This document shows positions 1-7,487 of a stretch of 9,296 bases of DNA, one piece after another. A model generated the notes under the pieces. The model was not told where the DNA came from, made no database searches, and saw only the letters and a program-made list of their open reading frames with translations. Within the stretch, counting starts at the first letter, position 1. Every line of letters begins with the position of its first letter. Made by a program: the position numbers and the translations under genes. Source of the stretch: Candidatus Omnitrophota bacterium (GTDB lineage: Bacteria; Omnitrophota; Gorgyraeia; JABMRG01); contig JABMRG010000137.1 of the NCBI GenBank assembly GCA_013202935.1, positions 1-9,296 of the forward strand, in the 5' to 3' direction.

Positions 1-2696
1 GGAATTGTGAAGATAAAGGTAGTTCCTTCTTCCAGCTTGCTCTCTACCTTTATCTGGCCGCCGTGGAGCTCTACAAGCTCTTTTGCAATAGCTAGTCCTA
101 AGCCTGTTCCTTTTGCTCCTGGCCCAGCGGTCCTGCCAAACTGTTGGAACTTATTAAAAACCTTAGGAATATCCTCTTTAGCTATTCCTGCACCTGTGTT
201 GGAGACCGAAACCTCAACATTGCTCCTTTTATCTTTTAAACCGATTTTTATTGTGCCTTTTCCAGGTGTAAACTTTATTGCATTAGATATAAGATTATTC
301 ATTACCTCAATCATCTTATCCTGATCCATGTGTACATCTATCGGATTCTTGGGTATATCCAATTTTATACTCTGCTTTTTCTTATCAGATTCCAAAATCC
401 AGCCCTCACATATCTCTCTTATAACACTCGATATATTGACTAATACCTTCTTCAATTCAGTCTTTCCTGATTCTATCTTGGATATGTCAAGAAGGTCATT
501 TATAATACGTGCCAGGCGGTCTATATTATCCTTGCTCATAGAGAGAATCTTTTTCTGTTCCTGGTTCAGTTTGCCTGGAATTTCATCAAGCGCTAAGGAT
601 ACCCCTTCTTTTGTAATAGATAAGGGTGTGCGAAGCTCATGAGAGACAGTGGATACAAACTCATCCTTTAGTTTCTCTGCTTTCTTAATTTCTGTTATAT
701 CTTTGGCAGCATGGACTGAGCCTATTAGCTTGCCATCTTCGTCAAATACAGGAGATGAAGTAACCAACAGAGGAATACCTATTTCAGGATCATCTACCTC
801 TTCTGTGTGCGCTTTAGCATCTTTTTTTGTCTTCTCAAAAGGGCATGAATCCCATGGTTTATCTCGATGGTGCAATATCTCATAGCACTTCTTGCCAATT
901 ATTTCTGCTGGTTTTTTGCCAATAGCATCTGCAAATGCCTTGTTTGCTCTTACTATAGTAAAGTCTGTGTTCTGTATAAAGACCATATCTGTTATAGAAT
1001 CAAATGTCCTCTGCCATTCTGCAGCAGACTGACGAATAGCATCTTCTGCTTTTTTGCGTTTTGTGATATCACGTACTGTAGCCTGCAGAAATTCTTCACC
1101 CTCTAAATTCATTGAGGTTAACAATACCATTGCGAAAAATTCTTCCCCATTTAAACGTTTGTGTGTCCACTCAAAGGAATGCGCACCTTTCTTAACAGCA
1201 ATATTCATCATCTCCTTAGCCTTTACTGATGAGGGTTTCCCATCAGGTTGATATTCCGGAGACAGTTCTGCAGGGGTCTTTATTATAAATTCAGCCTCAT
1301 TCTTACAACCAAACATATCGATTGTGGCCTGATTGCCTGAGGCAAACCTTCCTCCTGGTATCAGTACCATAATAGCGTCTTTGGATGCGTTGTATATTGT
1401 CTTATATCGTATCTGGCTTTCCTGGAGTGCCTTTTCTGCCTTTTTGTGCGCTTCAATCTCCTGGTTAAGGCTACTTACTGATGTTGTGGTCTTTTTTAGG
1501 TCCTCTGCCATCTGGTTAAAGGAATCTGCCAGCTGTTCGATCTCATCATTAGTACGTATATCTACCTTGTAATCTAAATCTCCTTTGCCAATACGTTCCG
1601 TACCCTCGTGAAGCTGCTTTATGGGCTTTACAAATATACCGCTAAATGTAAAACTCATAAATAACAATACAACCAGCATGATAAGGGTGACTGCAATAAG
1701 TTGTATAATTAATCTATCTAAAGGAAAAAATACCTCTTTAGCATCCTGATCGACAAATATCAGCCAACTCATTCCGTTCTCTAAAAGGTAAGCATTTGTA
1801 ACCGGTGTAACGGCAACAAACGTCTTCTCTTCATGGATGTGCCCTCCGCTTACTATTTCCCATCCATCTCTTTTGTTCAACAAGGCTTTAATTTTTTCTT
1901 CACTCATAAATCTACTGCTTAAGGCTTGGATTCCGCGATGAAAAAGAATATAGCCTCTACTATCAGTCAGCACAGCATGCCCTGTTTTACCTATCTTGAA
2001 ATCTTCTAAAGGTGCGAGAAAGCGATGAATATCCAAAACCGCCTTACAAATACCTACTGTTTCTCCAGTCTCAATTCTTATTGGAACTGCCATAGACAAG
2101 CTTAAGAGCCTAGCAGACTCATCAAATATAACATTATCTATAATCGTTTTTCCTTTGCCGTTATCAAAAGCTCTGTTCCACCAATCTTCATCTGCCTGAT
2201 AAAAATCGCTGGTCTTGCCTGATGATGCGACTAAGCCTCCTTGCCTATCTGTGATAAATATCTCTGCAATGTTGCCCTCTCTTTCCGTTATAGATTTTAA
2301 TCTCTTGCTGACTGGGCTGTCCAAATATTGTCTAATAAATGTTTCGTCAGGGCCCTGGCCAGACCACCTTTTGTCCATTTGCCTTAAATAATCATTAATC
2401 GCCTCTTTATTCATCTCCTCATAGATAAGGTTATGTTCTTCAACCAGTTGTATCTGTTGGGAATGAGACACATATGTTTCTAAATCCGACACCTCTTCAT
2501 TAACAATTCTATTTACAGCCTCACTAAGAATTGCGGCTATCTCCATATGATTTTGACCGATACTGTTACGCAGTAATCTAAACCCCAGGAAATATCCTAA
2601 GCTCAAACCAACAATCATTAAGATTAGGCTTGACAATAGAACTATCAGGGCAATTTTACGTCTAATGCCTGTTTTATGTACTATAGGTTCTTTCAT
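1..2696 (-). CDS. Membrane sensor histidine kinase (Cache-HAMP-PAS-PAS-HisKA-HATPase), C-terminus cut by window edge
   Basis: I translated this frame by hand; it is open from ATG at 2696 through the left edge (about 898 codons, no stop seen). Order of parts: TM1 about 15-38; a double-Cache-like extracytoplasmic sensor about 40-325, with a WW pair at 172-173 and GKTGH at 236-240; TM2 about 329-351; HAMP about 352-404 (P358, DEIEQLADSFNQM at 384-396); a linker helix; PAS1 about 431-548; PAS2 about 560-670; HisKA with HELRTPL and phospho-acceptor His686; HATPase with N-box Asn805, G1 box NTGAGI from Asn833 and G2 GTGLGL at 863-868. It should autophosphorylate in response to a periplasmic ligand plus PAS-sensed cytoplasmic signals. 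The G1 box begins with Asn where Asp is usual. The start is supported by AAAAGGT 4 nt upstream and a promoter at 2740-2768. The kinase core is almost complete at the edge; a fused receiver further on cannot be excluded. Ligand and partner are unknown. Confidence 0.93.
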   Translation of the reverse strand, partial: MKEPIVHKTGIRRKIALIVLLSSLILMIVGLSLGYFLGFRLLRNSIGQNHMEIAAILSEAVNRIVNEEVSDLETYVSHSQQIQLVEEHNLIYEEMNKEAINDYLRQMDKRWSGQGPDETFIRQYLDSPVSKRLKSITEREGNIAEIFITDRQGGLVASSGKTSDFYQADEDWWNRAFDNGKGKTIIDNVIFDESARLLSLSMAVPIRIETGETVGICKAVLDIHRFLAPLEDFKIGKTGHAVLTDSRGYILFHRGIQALSSRFMSEEKIKALLNKRDGWEIVSGGHIHEEKTFVAVTPVTNAYLLENGMSWLIFVDQDAKEVFFPLDRLIIQLIAVTLIMLVVLLFMSFTFSGIFVKPIKQLHEGTERIGKGDLDYKVDIRTNDEIEQLADSFNQMAEDLKKTTTSVSSLNQEIEAHKKAEKALQESQIRYKTIYNASKDAIMVLIPGGRFASGNQATIDMFGCKNEAEFIIKTPAELSPEYQPDGKPSSVKAKEMMNIAVKKGAHSFEWTHKRLNGEEFFAMVLLTSMNLEGEEFLQATVRDITKRKKAEDAIRQSAAEWQRTFDSITDMVFIQNTDFTIVRANKAFADAIGKKPAEIIGKKCYEILHHRDKPWDSCPFEKTKKDAKAHTEEVDDPEIGIPLLVTSSPVFDEDGKLIGSVHAAKDITEIKKAEKLKDEFVSTVSHELRTPLSITKEGVSLALDEIPGKLNQEQKKILSMSKDNIDRLARIINDLLDISKIESGKTELKKVLVNISSVIREICEGWILESDKKKQSIKLDIPKNPIDVHMDQDKMIEVMNNLISNAIKFTPGKGTIKIGLKDKRSNVEVSVSNTGAGIAKEDIPKVFNKFQQFGRTAGPGAKGTGLGLAIAKELVELHGGQIKVESKLEEGTTFIFTI

Positions 2697-2700
2697 CTTT

Positions 2701-2707
2701 ACCTTTT
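2701..2707 (-). promoter_or_regulatory. Ribosome binding site of the membrane kinase
   Basis: AAAAGGT on the minus strand lies 4 nt before the ATG at 2696. It supports this start, which places a short basic stretch ahead of the first membrane helix. Confidence 0.6.
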
Positions 2708-2739
2708 ATGTTGCAAGTTAAAATATAGTTAGTGTAAAA

Positions 2740-2768
2740 ATAATACTATATATAAAAAGAATTGTCAA
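2740..2768 (-). promoter_or_regulatory. Sigma70-type promoter for the Cache-HAMP-PAS kinase
   Basis: On the minus strand the -35 box is TTGACA (2768-2763), a perfect consensus. It is followed by a 17-nt spacer and the -10 box TATTAT (2745-2740), one base off consensus. Transcription would start near 2733, giving a leader of about 37 nt before the ATG at 2696. The site lies in the 89-nt gap after the upstream kinase gene, so the membrane kinase can be transcribed separately from the operon. The reading is by pattern only. Confidence 0.8.
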
Positions 2769-2785
2769 TTTCTTCTTCTATTATA

Positions 2786-4336
2786 TCAGCTTTTTTTAAT
2801 TGGTAAGGTTACAGAGACTGTTGTGCCTTTTTGCTTCTGGCTCTCTATGCTAATAGTTCCGTTGTGTAAAACTACTATCTGCTTGCATATGGTAAGTCCA
2901 AGGCCGATACCTTTTGCCTTGGTTGTGTAGAATGGCTCAAATATCTTTTCTATGCTACGGCTCTCTATGCCGATACCATTATCCTTAAAATTAAGCTTAA
3001 GCATCTTCTTGCGCTTATTAAAGTCGAGTTTGATCTTTATTCTGCCCTTTTTAGTCTTGAAAGACTGGTATGCATTATTTAGTATGTTGTTGAAGAGCTC
3101 GGTTAAGTGAAGCCGGTCAAACTCAATAAGGCAATCCTTTTTACAACTATAGCCTCTGTCAATCACTACCTTTACCTCTTTAAACCGATCTTTACAAGCT
3201 TTAATACAATCTTCCAGCACTTCACATACATATAGTTGCTTATAACGCGGCATCTTTATCTTTGAGTAGGTAAGTAGGTTATTGATAATCCGGTCACTCT
3301 CTGCAATTTTCTTATCTATATTGGCTAGATGGCTATCTAGCCTCTTGCCCTTTTTTTTCTTATGTATATTGTAGACAGCGGTCCTTATAACCCCAAGCGG
3401 ATTTCTCAACTCATGCGCAACAGTAGCTGCAAGGGTGCCTATATCTGCAAGCCGTTTTCTATCTTCAAGCTCTTTTAAAGCCACTGTTAAGCCTTTGGTT
3501 TTCTCTGCTACAATATGCTGCAGGCTATTCTTATCCTTTCTCAATCTGTCTTCTATGTCTTTAAGCTCCGTAATATCACTGAATATACCCATAAGGACCT
3601 TTTTTCCTTTTAAAGTAATCAGTGCGGCGCTAATCTGTACAGGAATATGCCTTCCGTCTTTATGCACAACAAAAGCTGTATGATTAAATGAGGTACTTCT
3701 GCTTGCGTCCTTGGCAAATATCTCTTTGTACATCTCTCTGTCTTCTTTAGGGTGTAAATCCATCTGATGCATACCTATAATATCCTTGATGGGCCTGCCA
3801 ATCAACTCTACCGCCTTTTGGTTCGCATCCAGCAGAATGCTAGTCTCAGGGTTAGCTAAAAATATAGCGTCATTAGCAGACTTAACAAGACGGCGGTATT
3901 TCTCCTCTGACTCTTGCAGGGCTTCTTCTTGTTTTTTGTGTTCTGTTATATCGCGGGTAAAAGCAAAATTATACTCTTTCTCTCCATACTTAAGGTAGTT
4001 AATGTGTATGCCTACAGGGAAGGTGCTGCCGTTTTTTCTGCGATGAACAGATTCTATTGTAAATGATTTGCGGCGTTTAAGCTCTTTCCAATGGCTGGGC
4101 CAGACTTTTTTTGTAAAAAGAGGGTCTATGTCGTGTACTCTCATCGAAAGCAGCTCTTTGCGTGAATAACCAAGGGCACGACAAGCAGCATTATTTACGT
4201 AATGAAATCTGGCATCTGGGCCTATCCAGAAAGCAGCCTCTGAGAGATGATCTATGGTAAATTGTGTAAGGCGGAGTCTTTCTTCCGATGTTATATCAAG
4301 ATACTGCTGCTCTTTGCTTTTTAGTCTTTTCTTCAT
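2786..4336 (-). CDS. Soluble PAS-PAS sensor histidine kinase
   Basis: A 516-residue protein with no membrane helix or signal peptide, so probably cytoplasmic. PAS1 spans about 23-135, ending in the PAC-type TRDITEHKKQ; PAS2 about 145-260, ending in FSDITELKD; then a helical linker about 262-295. HisKA carries HELRNPLG with phospho-acceptor His308, an H-box resembling NtrB-type kinases. HATPase has an N-box about 413-426 (NNILNN), a G1 box DNGIGI at 452-457, an F-box FEPFYTTK and a G2 box GIGLGL at 476-481, so all catalytic elements are intact. It starts 9 nt after the receiver gene, so the two probably form a two-component pair. No clear Shine-Dalgarno site precedes the ATG (the upstream bases are A/T only), so translation may be coupled to the regulator. 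The signal is unknown; no haem- or flavin-binding signature is obvious in the PAS domains. Confidence 0.93.
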   Translation of the reverse strand: MKKRLKSKEQQYLDITSEERLRLTQFTIDHLSEAAFWIGPDARFHYVNNAACRALGYSRKELLSMRVHDIDPLFTKKVWPSHWKELKRRKSFTIESVHRRKNGSTFPVGIHINYLKYGEKEYNFAFTRDITEHKKQEEALQESEEKYRRLVKSANDAIFLANPETSILLDANQKAVELIGRPIKDIIGMHQMDLHPKEDREMYKEIFAKDASRSTSFNHTAFVVHKDGRHIPVQISAALITLKGKKVLMGIFSDITELKDIEDRLRKDKNSLQHIVAEKTKGLTVALKELEDRKRLADIGTLAATVAHELRNPLGVIRTAVYNIHKKKKGKRLDSHLANIDKKIAESDRIINNLLTYSKIKMPRYKQLYVCEVLEDCIKACKDRFKEVKVVIDRGYSCKKDCLIEFDRLHLTELFNNILNNAYQSFKTKKGRIKIKLDFNKRKKMLKLNFKDNGIGIESRSIEKIFEPFYTTKAKGIGLGLTICKQIVVLHNGTISIESQKQKGTTVSVTLPIKKS

Positions 4337-4345
4337 TATAATATA

Positions 4346-4726
4346 TTATTCGTTTGGATAGATACGCTCAATAGCTGCAATTACATCTAAAGGATTAAAA
4401 GGCTTGGTAAGGCACTCCGCAATGCCGCATGTCTTCATAAGTAGGCGATGTTCTTTTTCAGTAAAGACACCTGTAATGGCAATGATAGGCACTTTTGCTT
4501 TATCCGGCATCTTGTCTAACTCATTTGCAATCTTAAAACCGCTCACCACATCCATCTTAAGGTCAAGAAGTACTACATCCGGTTTTATCTTCAAGATCTC
4601 TTTGACAGCCTTATGGCTTTCAGAAAGCGGTATCGGTTCATAACCACTCAGTTTTAATGTCTCAGTAATCTCATCAAGAAACTCTTTATCATCATCAATA
4701 ATCATAACCTTCTTATTATTGTCCAT
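4346..4726 (-). CDS. Stand-alone CheY-like response regulator receiver
   Basis: A 126-residue single receiver domain with no output domain. The acidic pocket is DDD at 11-13, the phospho-acceptor is Asp55 (VVLLDLKM), the switch Thr is Thr85 (AITG) and the conserved Lys is Lys108 (LTKPF). Every residue needed for phosphotransfer is therefore present. A protein this short must act by binding a partner, as in CheY, or as an intermediate in a phosphorelay. The next gene, 9 nt on, is a soluble PAS kinase and the likely phosphodonor; the membrane kinase beyond it is a second candidate. The start is well fixed by a strong ribosome binding site 5 nt upstream. A 7-bp hairpin ends 3 nt before that site. 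Confidence 0.95.
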   Translation of the reverse strand: MDNNKKVMIIDDDKEFLDEITETLKLSGYEPIPLSESHKAVKEILKIKPDVVLLDLKMDVVSGFKIANELDKMPDKAKVPIIAITGVFTEKEHRLLMKTCGIAECLTKPFNPLDVIAAIERIYPNE

Positions 4727-4731
4727 CTCTC

Positions 4732-4738
4732 CCTCCTT
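4732..4738 (-). promoter_or_regulatory. Strong ribosome binding site of the response regulator
   Basis: AAGGAGG on the minus strand, 5 nt before the ATG at 4726, is a full Shine-Dalgarno consensus. It is the strongest in the window; most other genes here have weak sites or overlap the previous gene. This implies the regulator is made in excess over its neighbours. Confidence 0.8.
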
Positions 4739-4741
4739 AGC

Positions 4742-4765
4742 CTGGGGACAGTTTACTATCCCCAG
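4742..4765. repeat. Hairpin (inverted repeat) between trxB and the response regulator
   Basis: The arms CTGGGGA (4742-4748) and TCCCCAG (4759-4765) form a perfect 7-bp stem with a 10-nt loop. In the minus-strand mRNA the hairpin lies between the trxB stop and the regulator's ribosome binding site. It has no U-run after it, so it is not a standard terminator for the operon. Read on the plus strand it is followed by TGTTTTTATT, so it would look like an intrinsic terminator for antisense transcription. It could equally be a dispersed REP-like palindrome or an mRNA stability element. Confidence 0.7.
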
Positions 4766-4777
4766 TGTTTTTATTAT

Positions 4778-5722
4778 TTACTTGTAAGCAATGCCTTTAA
4801 AATCTTCTACGTACAATCGGCAGGAGTGGGCTGCCTGGGCGCCATCACCACATGCAGTTATTACTTGTCTTAAAGGGGTGTTGCGGCAGTCGCCACAAGC
4901 AAAGATACCTTCCTTTGCCGTCTTCATTTCAGGACCAACAACAATCCGTTCCTTTTCGTTGAGCTCTAAGAGTCCTTTGGCAAAATCTGTATTGGGAATA
5001 TAACCGATAGATATGAATACGCCATCGCATGGTAGGTCTTTTATATTGTTTGTATTTACATCTTTTAGCTTAAGGCCTTCGACTTTCTGAGATCCTGATA
5101 TCTCTTCCACTGAAGAACTTAATAGAAGTTCTATTTTTTTATCTTGTTTCGCTCTTTCCTGTAAGATTGTGTCTGCGCGTAGCCTATCGCGCCTGTGTAT
5201 AACAAAGACCTTATTAGCAAACCTGGTTAAGAATAATGCTTCATCTATTGCAGTATTTCCGCCACCTACAACAGCAACTGCCTTGTCCTTAAAGAAGGCA
5301 CCATCGCAGGTTGCGCAGTATGATACACCCTTGCCACAAAATTTATCCTCACCAGGAACATTTAAGCGCTTGGCTCGTGCGCCTGAGGCTATAATAATTG
5401 AAAGCGCCTGATATTCTGCGCCCTCTGCTTTAATGGTCCATATGTTTTGGTTATTATCCTTTTTTGCATTTAACTTGCTTACTACCAATGATAAAAACTC
5501 TGTTCCAAATGTTACAGCCTGTTTTTTAAATCGTTGCAGAAGCTCAACTCCAGATATCCCTTCGGGAAAACCGGGGAAGTTTTCAATGCAGCATGCATAG
5601 CCTGCCTGGCTCAAGATAACAGGATCTTCCACTACTAACGTTTTTAAACCTGCGCGTGAAGTATAAATTGCTGCTGTTAGTCCTGCCGGACCTGCACCCA
5701 CTATAATTGTGTCATAAACCAT
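4778..5722 (-). CDS. trxB: Thioredoxin reductase (NADPH, FAD)
   Basis: A 314-residue protein, the normal length for a low-molecular-weight bacterial TrxB, which transfers electrons from NADPH through FAD to thioredoxin in the cytoplasm. The FAD-binding GAGPAG is at 9-14. The redox-active pair is Cys136-Ala-Thr-Cys139 followed by Asp140. The nucleotide site is GGGNTA at 153-158, and HRRDRLRA at 176-183 matches the basic motif that binds the NADPH 2'-phosphate. The second FAD motif is ACGDCRN at 275-281, then GDGAQAA at 292-298. The start overlaps the stop of the radical SAM gene by one base (TAATG), and a GAGG motif lies about 9 nt upstream. No thioredoxin gene is in the window. A related flavin reductase with another disulfide partner is the main alternative. 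Confidence 0.95.
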   Translation of the reverse strand: MVYDTIIVGAGPAGLTAAIYTSRAGLKTLVVEDPVILSQAGYACCIENFPGFPEGISGVELLQRFKKQAVTFGTEFLSLVVSKLNAKKDNNQNIWTIKAEGAEYQALSIIIASGARAKRLNVPGEDKFCGKGVSYCATCDGAFFKDKAVAVVGGGNTAIDEALFLTRFANKVFVIHRRDRLRADTILQERAKQDKKIELLLSSSVEEISGSQKVEGLKLKDVNTNNIKDLPCDGVFISIGYIPNTDFAKGLLELNEKERIVVGPEMKTAKEGIFACGDCRNTPLRQVITACGDGAQAAHSCRLYVEDFKGIAYK

Positions 5723-6492
5723 TATAATTTTCCTCTACGACGTGATACTTCTCTTCTACTGATAGGGTTTGGCCTTCTTCTCTTTTTATCATAAACTGAG
5801 GCTATATTCAAGCCTTTAAAGCATTTCTTGATACTATTTATTTCCTTCTTTGAAAGTGGCTTTGAGCCAGAAGGCCTTAAAGGGGTATTTATCTGCACCT
5901 TATCTGGATCTATATCTTTTACAAGTTCGGCAAGCTCTTTGGCATATCTTTTATTCTGGTGCGTAAACATAACCTGCAACGCAAGCTTGCCTTTATACTT
6001 TTTCTGAAACTCCTTTATGCCTTTTATTATATTCTTTAACCTTATGCCTGTAGATGGCTTGCTGATTATCCGAAAAAGTTTTTCATTATGAGCATCGAGC
6101 TTAATTGATACAAAATCTGCCAGCATAAGGTCTTTCTGCACTGCTTTTTTGCTGATAAGTGAAGCATTTGTAAAAATAGCGATTTTTTCTTTCCTTTTGC
6201 GCTTGATAGTTTTTATGATTTGGCCCAGGTTTTTTGCCAGCGTCGGTTCACCCATGCCTGAGAATGTAATATAGTCTATCTTTAAAGGTTTAAGTGAGCC
6301 TATCTCATTTAAGAGCTTTTTGGTGGAGACAAAAACTTTTCTTTTGGCTGGAGATGGCCTTGTTTTGCCAACCTGGCAGTAGGTACAATTAAAGGTACAT
6401 ACCTTATTTTTGCCAGATAATGGATCTACGCCTAAGGATCTGCCCAAGCGCCATGATGCCACCGGCCCATATATGTACTTTAACTTTTTCAT
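5722..6492 (-). CDS. Radical SAM protein, COG0731/TYW1-like family
   Basis: A 256-residue protein with the CxxxCxxC motif that binds the 4Fe-4S cluster and S-adenosylmethionine (Cys32, Cys36, Cys39). The N-terminus (YIYGPVASWRLGRSLGVD, about 7-24) and GMGEPT at 79-84 are typical of the COG0731 group. That group is annotated by likeness to the archaeal wyosine enzyme TYW1, but its bacterial members have no established reaction. I see no second cysteine cluster of the TYW1 kind. The last 20 or so residues are very basic (RRRP, SRREVSRRRGKL), which may suit RNA contact; this is an inference. Both ends are TAATG overlaps, with the peptidase gene before and trxB after, so translation is probably coupled. 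The substrate is unknown. Confidence 0.88.
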   Translation of the reverse strand: MKKLKYIYGPVASWRLGRSLGVDPLSGKNKVCTFNCTYCQVGKTRPSPAKRKVFVSTKKLLNEIGSLKPLKIDYITFSGMGEPTLAKNLGQIIKTIKRKRKEKIAIFTNASLISKKAVQKDLMLADFVSIKLDAHNEKLFRIISKPSTGIRLKNIIKGIKEFQKKYKGKLALQVMFTHQNKRYAKELAELVKDIDPDKVQINTPLRPSGSKPLSKKEINSIKKCFKGLNIASVYDKKRRRPNPISRREVSRRRGKL

Positions 6493-7487
6493 TATTTTAC
6501 TGCGGGTTCGTTTATGGTAAGCTTTTTCTTATCAGCGTTGAGTGTAACTGAAACACCGAAGGGAAGTGTTACATTCACACTACCTCGTTCCCTGTGGCCT
6601 GAGGGAAATCCATATATAATAGGTACTCTTATATCACTCAAAATATCATGCAATATATCTTTTATGGTATAGCGTCCATCTGGGCGGTCGAGGCAGTCTA
6701 CCATCCTGCCGAAAATGATACCTTTTATTTTTTTAAGCTTGCCTGCAAGTTTAAGATGCATAAGGTATGCATCGATTATCTCAAGATCTTCACCGATATC
6801 CTCTAAGAAAAGTATCTTATTGTCCATATCTATATCATAAGGGGTGCCTATCGCATTTGTAACAGATGCCATGTTGCCACCTACCAGGATGCCGCTTGCT
6901 TTTCCTGGCCTGAGTATTTTTATCTCGTTGAATTTTAATTCGCCAAAGGCCTCTGGTTGCATAAGGGCGCGTAGAAAATAATCGAATGTTGTTGGATTCA
7001 TGCTCTTGTATATCTCATCTGATACTACTGGCCCATGGAATACCACCATCTTAGCCACTGTATACAGGTAATAAAGAAGTATTGTCATGTCACTGTAACC
7101 AACAAATATCTTGGGGTTTTTGCTTATAATATCAGCTTTAAGATATGGTATTGTTCGGATTGAACCATAACCCCCTTTTGCACAAAGGATCGCCTTTATC
7201 TGTTTATCAGAAAACATCCTGTTTATCTGGGCAGCCCTCTCTTTATCATATCCTGCCATTGCCCAGTATTTGCTGAATATAGAACGGTCGTACTTGACCT
7301 TAAAACCTATATCCCTTAATCTTTTAATGCCTTTTTTGAAATTATCTCGGTCAAATGCCCAGGCAGGCGCAACTATGCCTATTGTATCTCCGAGCCTAAG
7401 GCGTGAGGGCCTTTTTAGCCTTAGTGGCGCAGGTGGCTTTAATGGAATCTGAGGTATCTTAAAACTATGAAGTTTAAAATCAGACAT
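6492..7487 (-). CDS. Peptidase family S66 (LD-carboxypeptidase / MccF-like)
   Basis: A 331-residue serine peptidase. The S66 triad is visible: nucleophile Ser132 in GYSDMT, Glu229 in LFLEDIGE and His298 in GFPSGH. The N-terminal LGDTIGIVAPA (32-42) and AKGGYGS (103-109) are also family hallmarks. Known members cut the L,D bond of murein tetrapeptides during cell-wall recycling (LdcA) or inactivate microcin C-type compounds (MccF); the sequence alone does not separate these. No signal peptide is evident, so it is probably cytoplasmic. About 20-25 proline- and basic-rich residues precede the usual start of the fold, so the true start could be later, but no other in-frame ATG lies near. The gene overlaps the end of the ATP-grasp gene by 8 nt, which supports this start and a shared pathway. 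It ends in a TAATG overlap with the radical SAM gene. Confidence 0.92.
   Translation of the reverse strand: MSDFKLHSFKIPQIPLKPPAPLRLKRPSRLRLGDTIGIVAPAWAFDRDNFKKGIKRLRDIGFKVKYDRSIFSKYWAMAGYDKERAAQINRMFSDKQIKAILCAKGGYGSIRTIPYLKADIISKNPKIFVGYSDMTILLYYLYTVAKMVVFHGPVVSDEIYKSMNPTTFDYFLRALMQPEAFGELKFNEIKILRPGKASGILVGGNMASVTNAIGTPYDIDMDNKILFLEDIGEDLEIIDAYLMHLKLAGKLKKIKGIIFGRMVDCLDRPDGRYTIKDILHDILSDIRVPIIYGFPSGHRERGSVNVTLPFGVSVTLNADKKKLTINEPAVK

Noticed and set aside
7..1572. Several plus-strand open frames of 65-105 codons across the left end
   Set aside because: They lie antisense to one continuous, domain-rich histidine kinase frame. Their translations are Ser/Phe/Leu-rich shadows with no family likeness.
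4742..4775. Rho-independent terminator for trxB
   Set aside because: On the minus strand the hairpin is followed by GCTAAGGAGG and not a U-run. The T-rich side would serve only plus-strand transcripts, and no plus-strand gene precedes it.
3435..5411. Plus-strand open frames opposite the soluble kinase, receiver and trxB
   Set aside because: Each is fully covered by a minus-strand gene with intact catalytic motifs, and none resembles a known protein.
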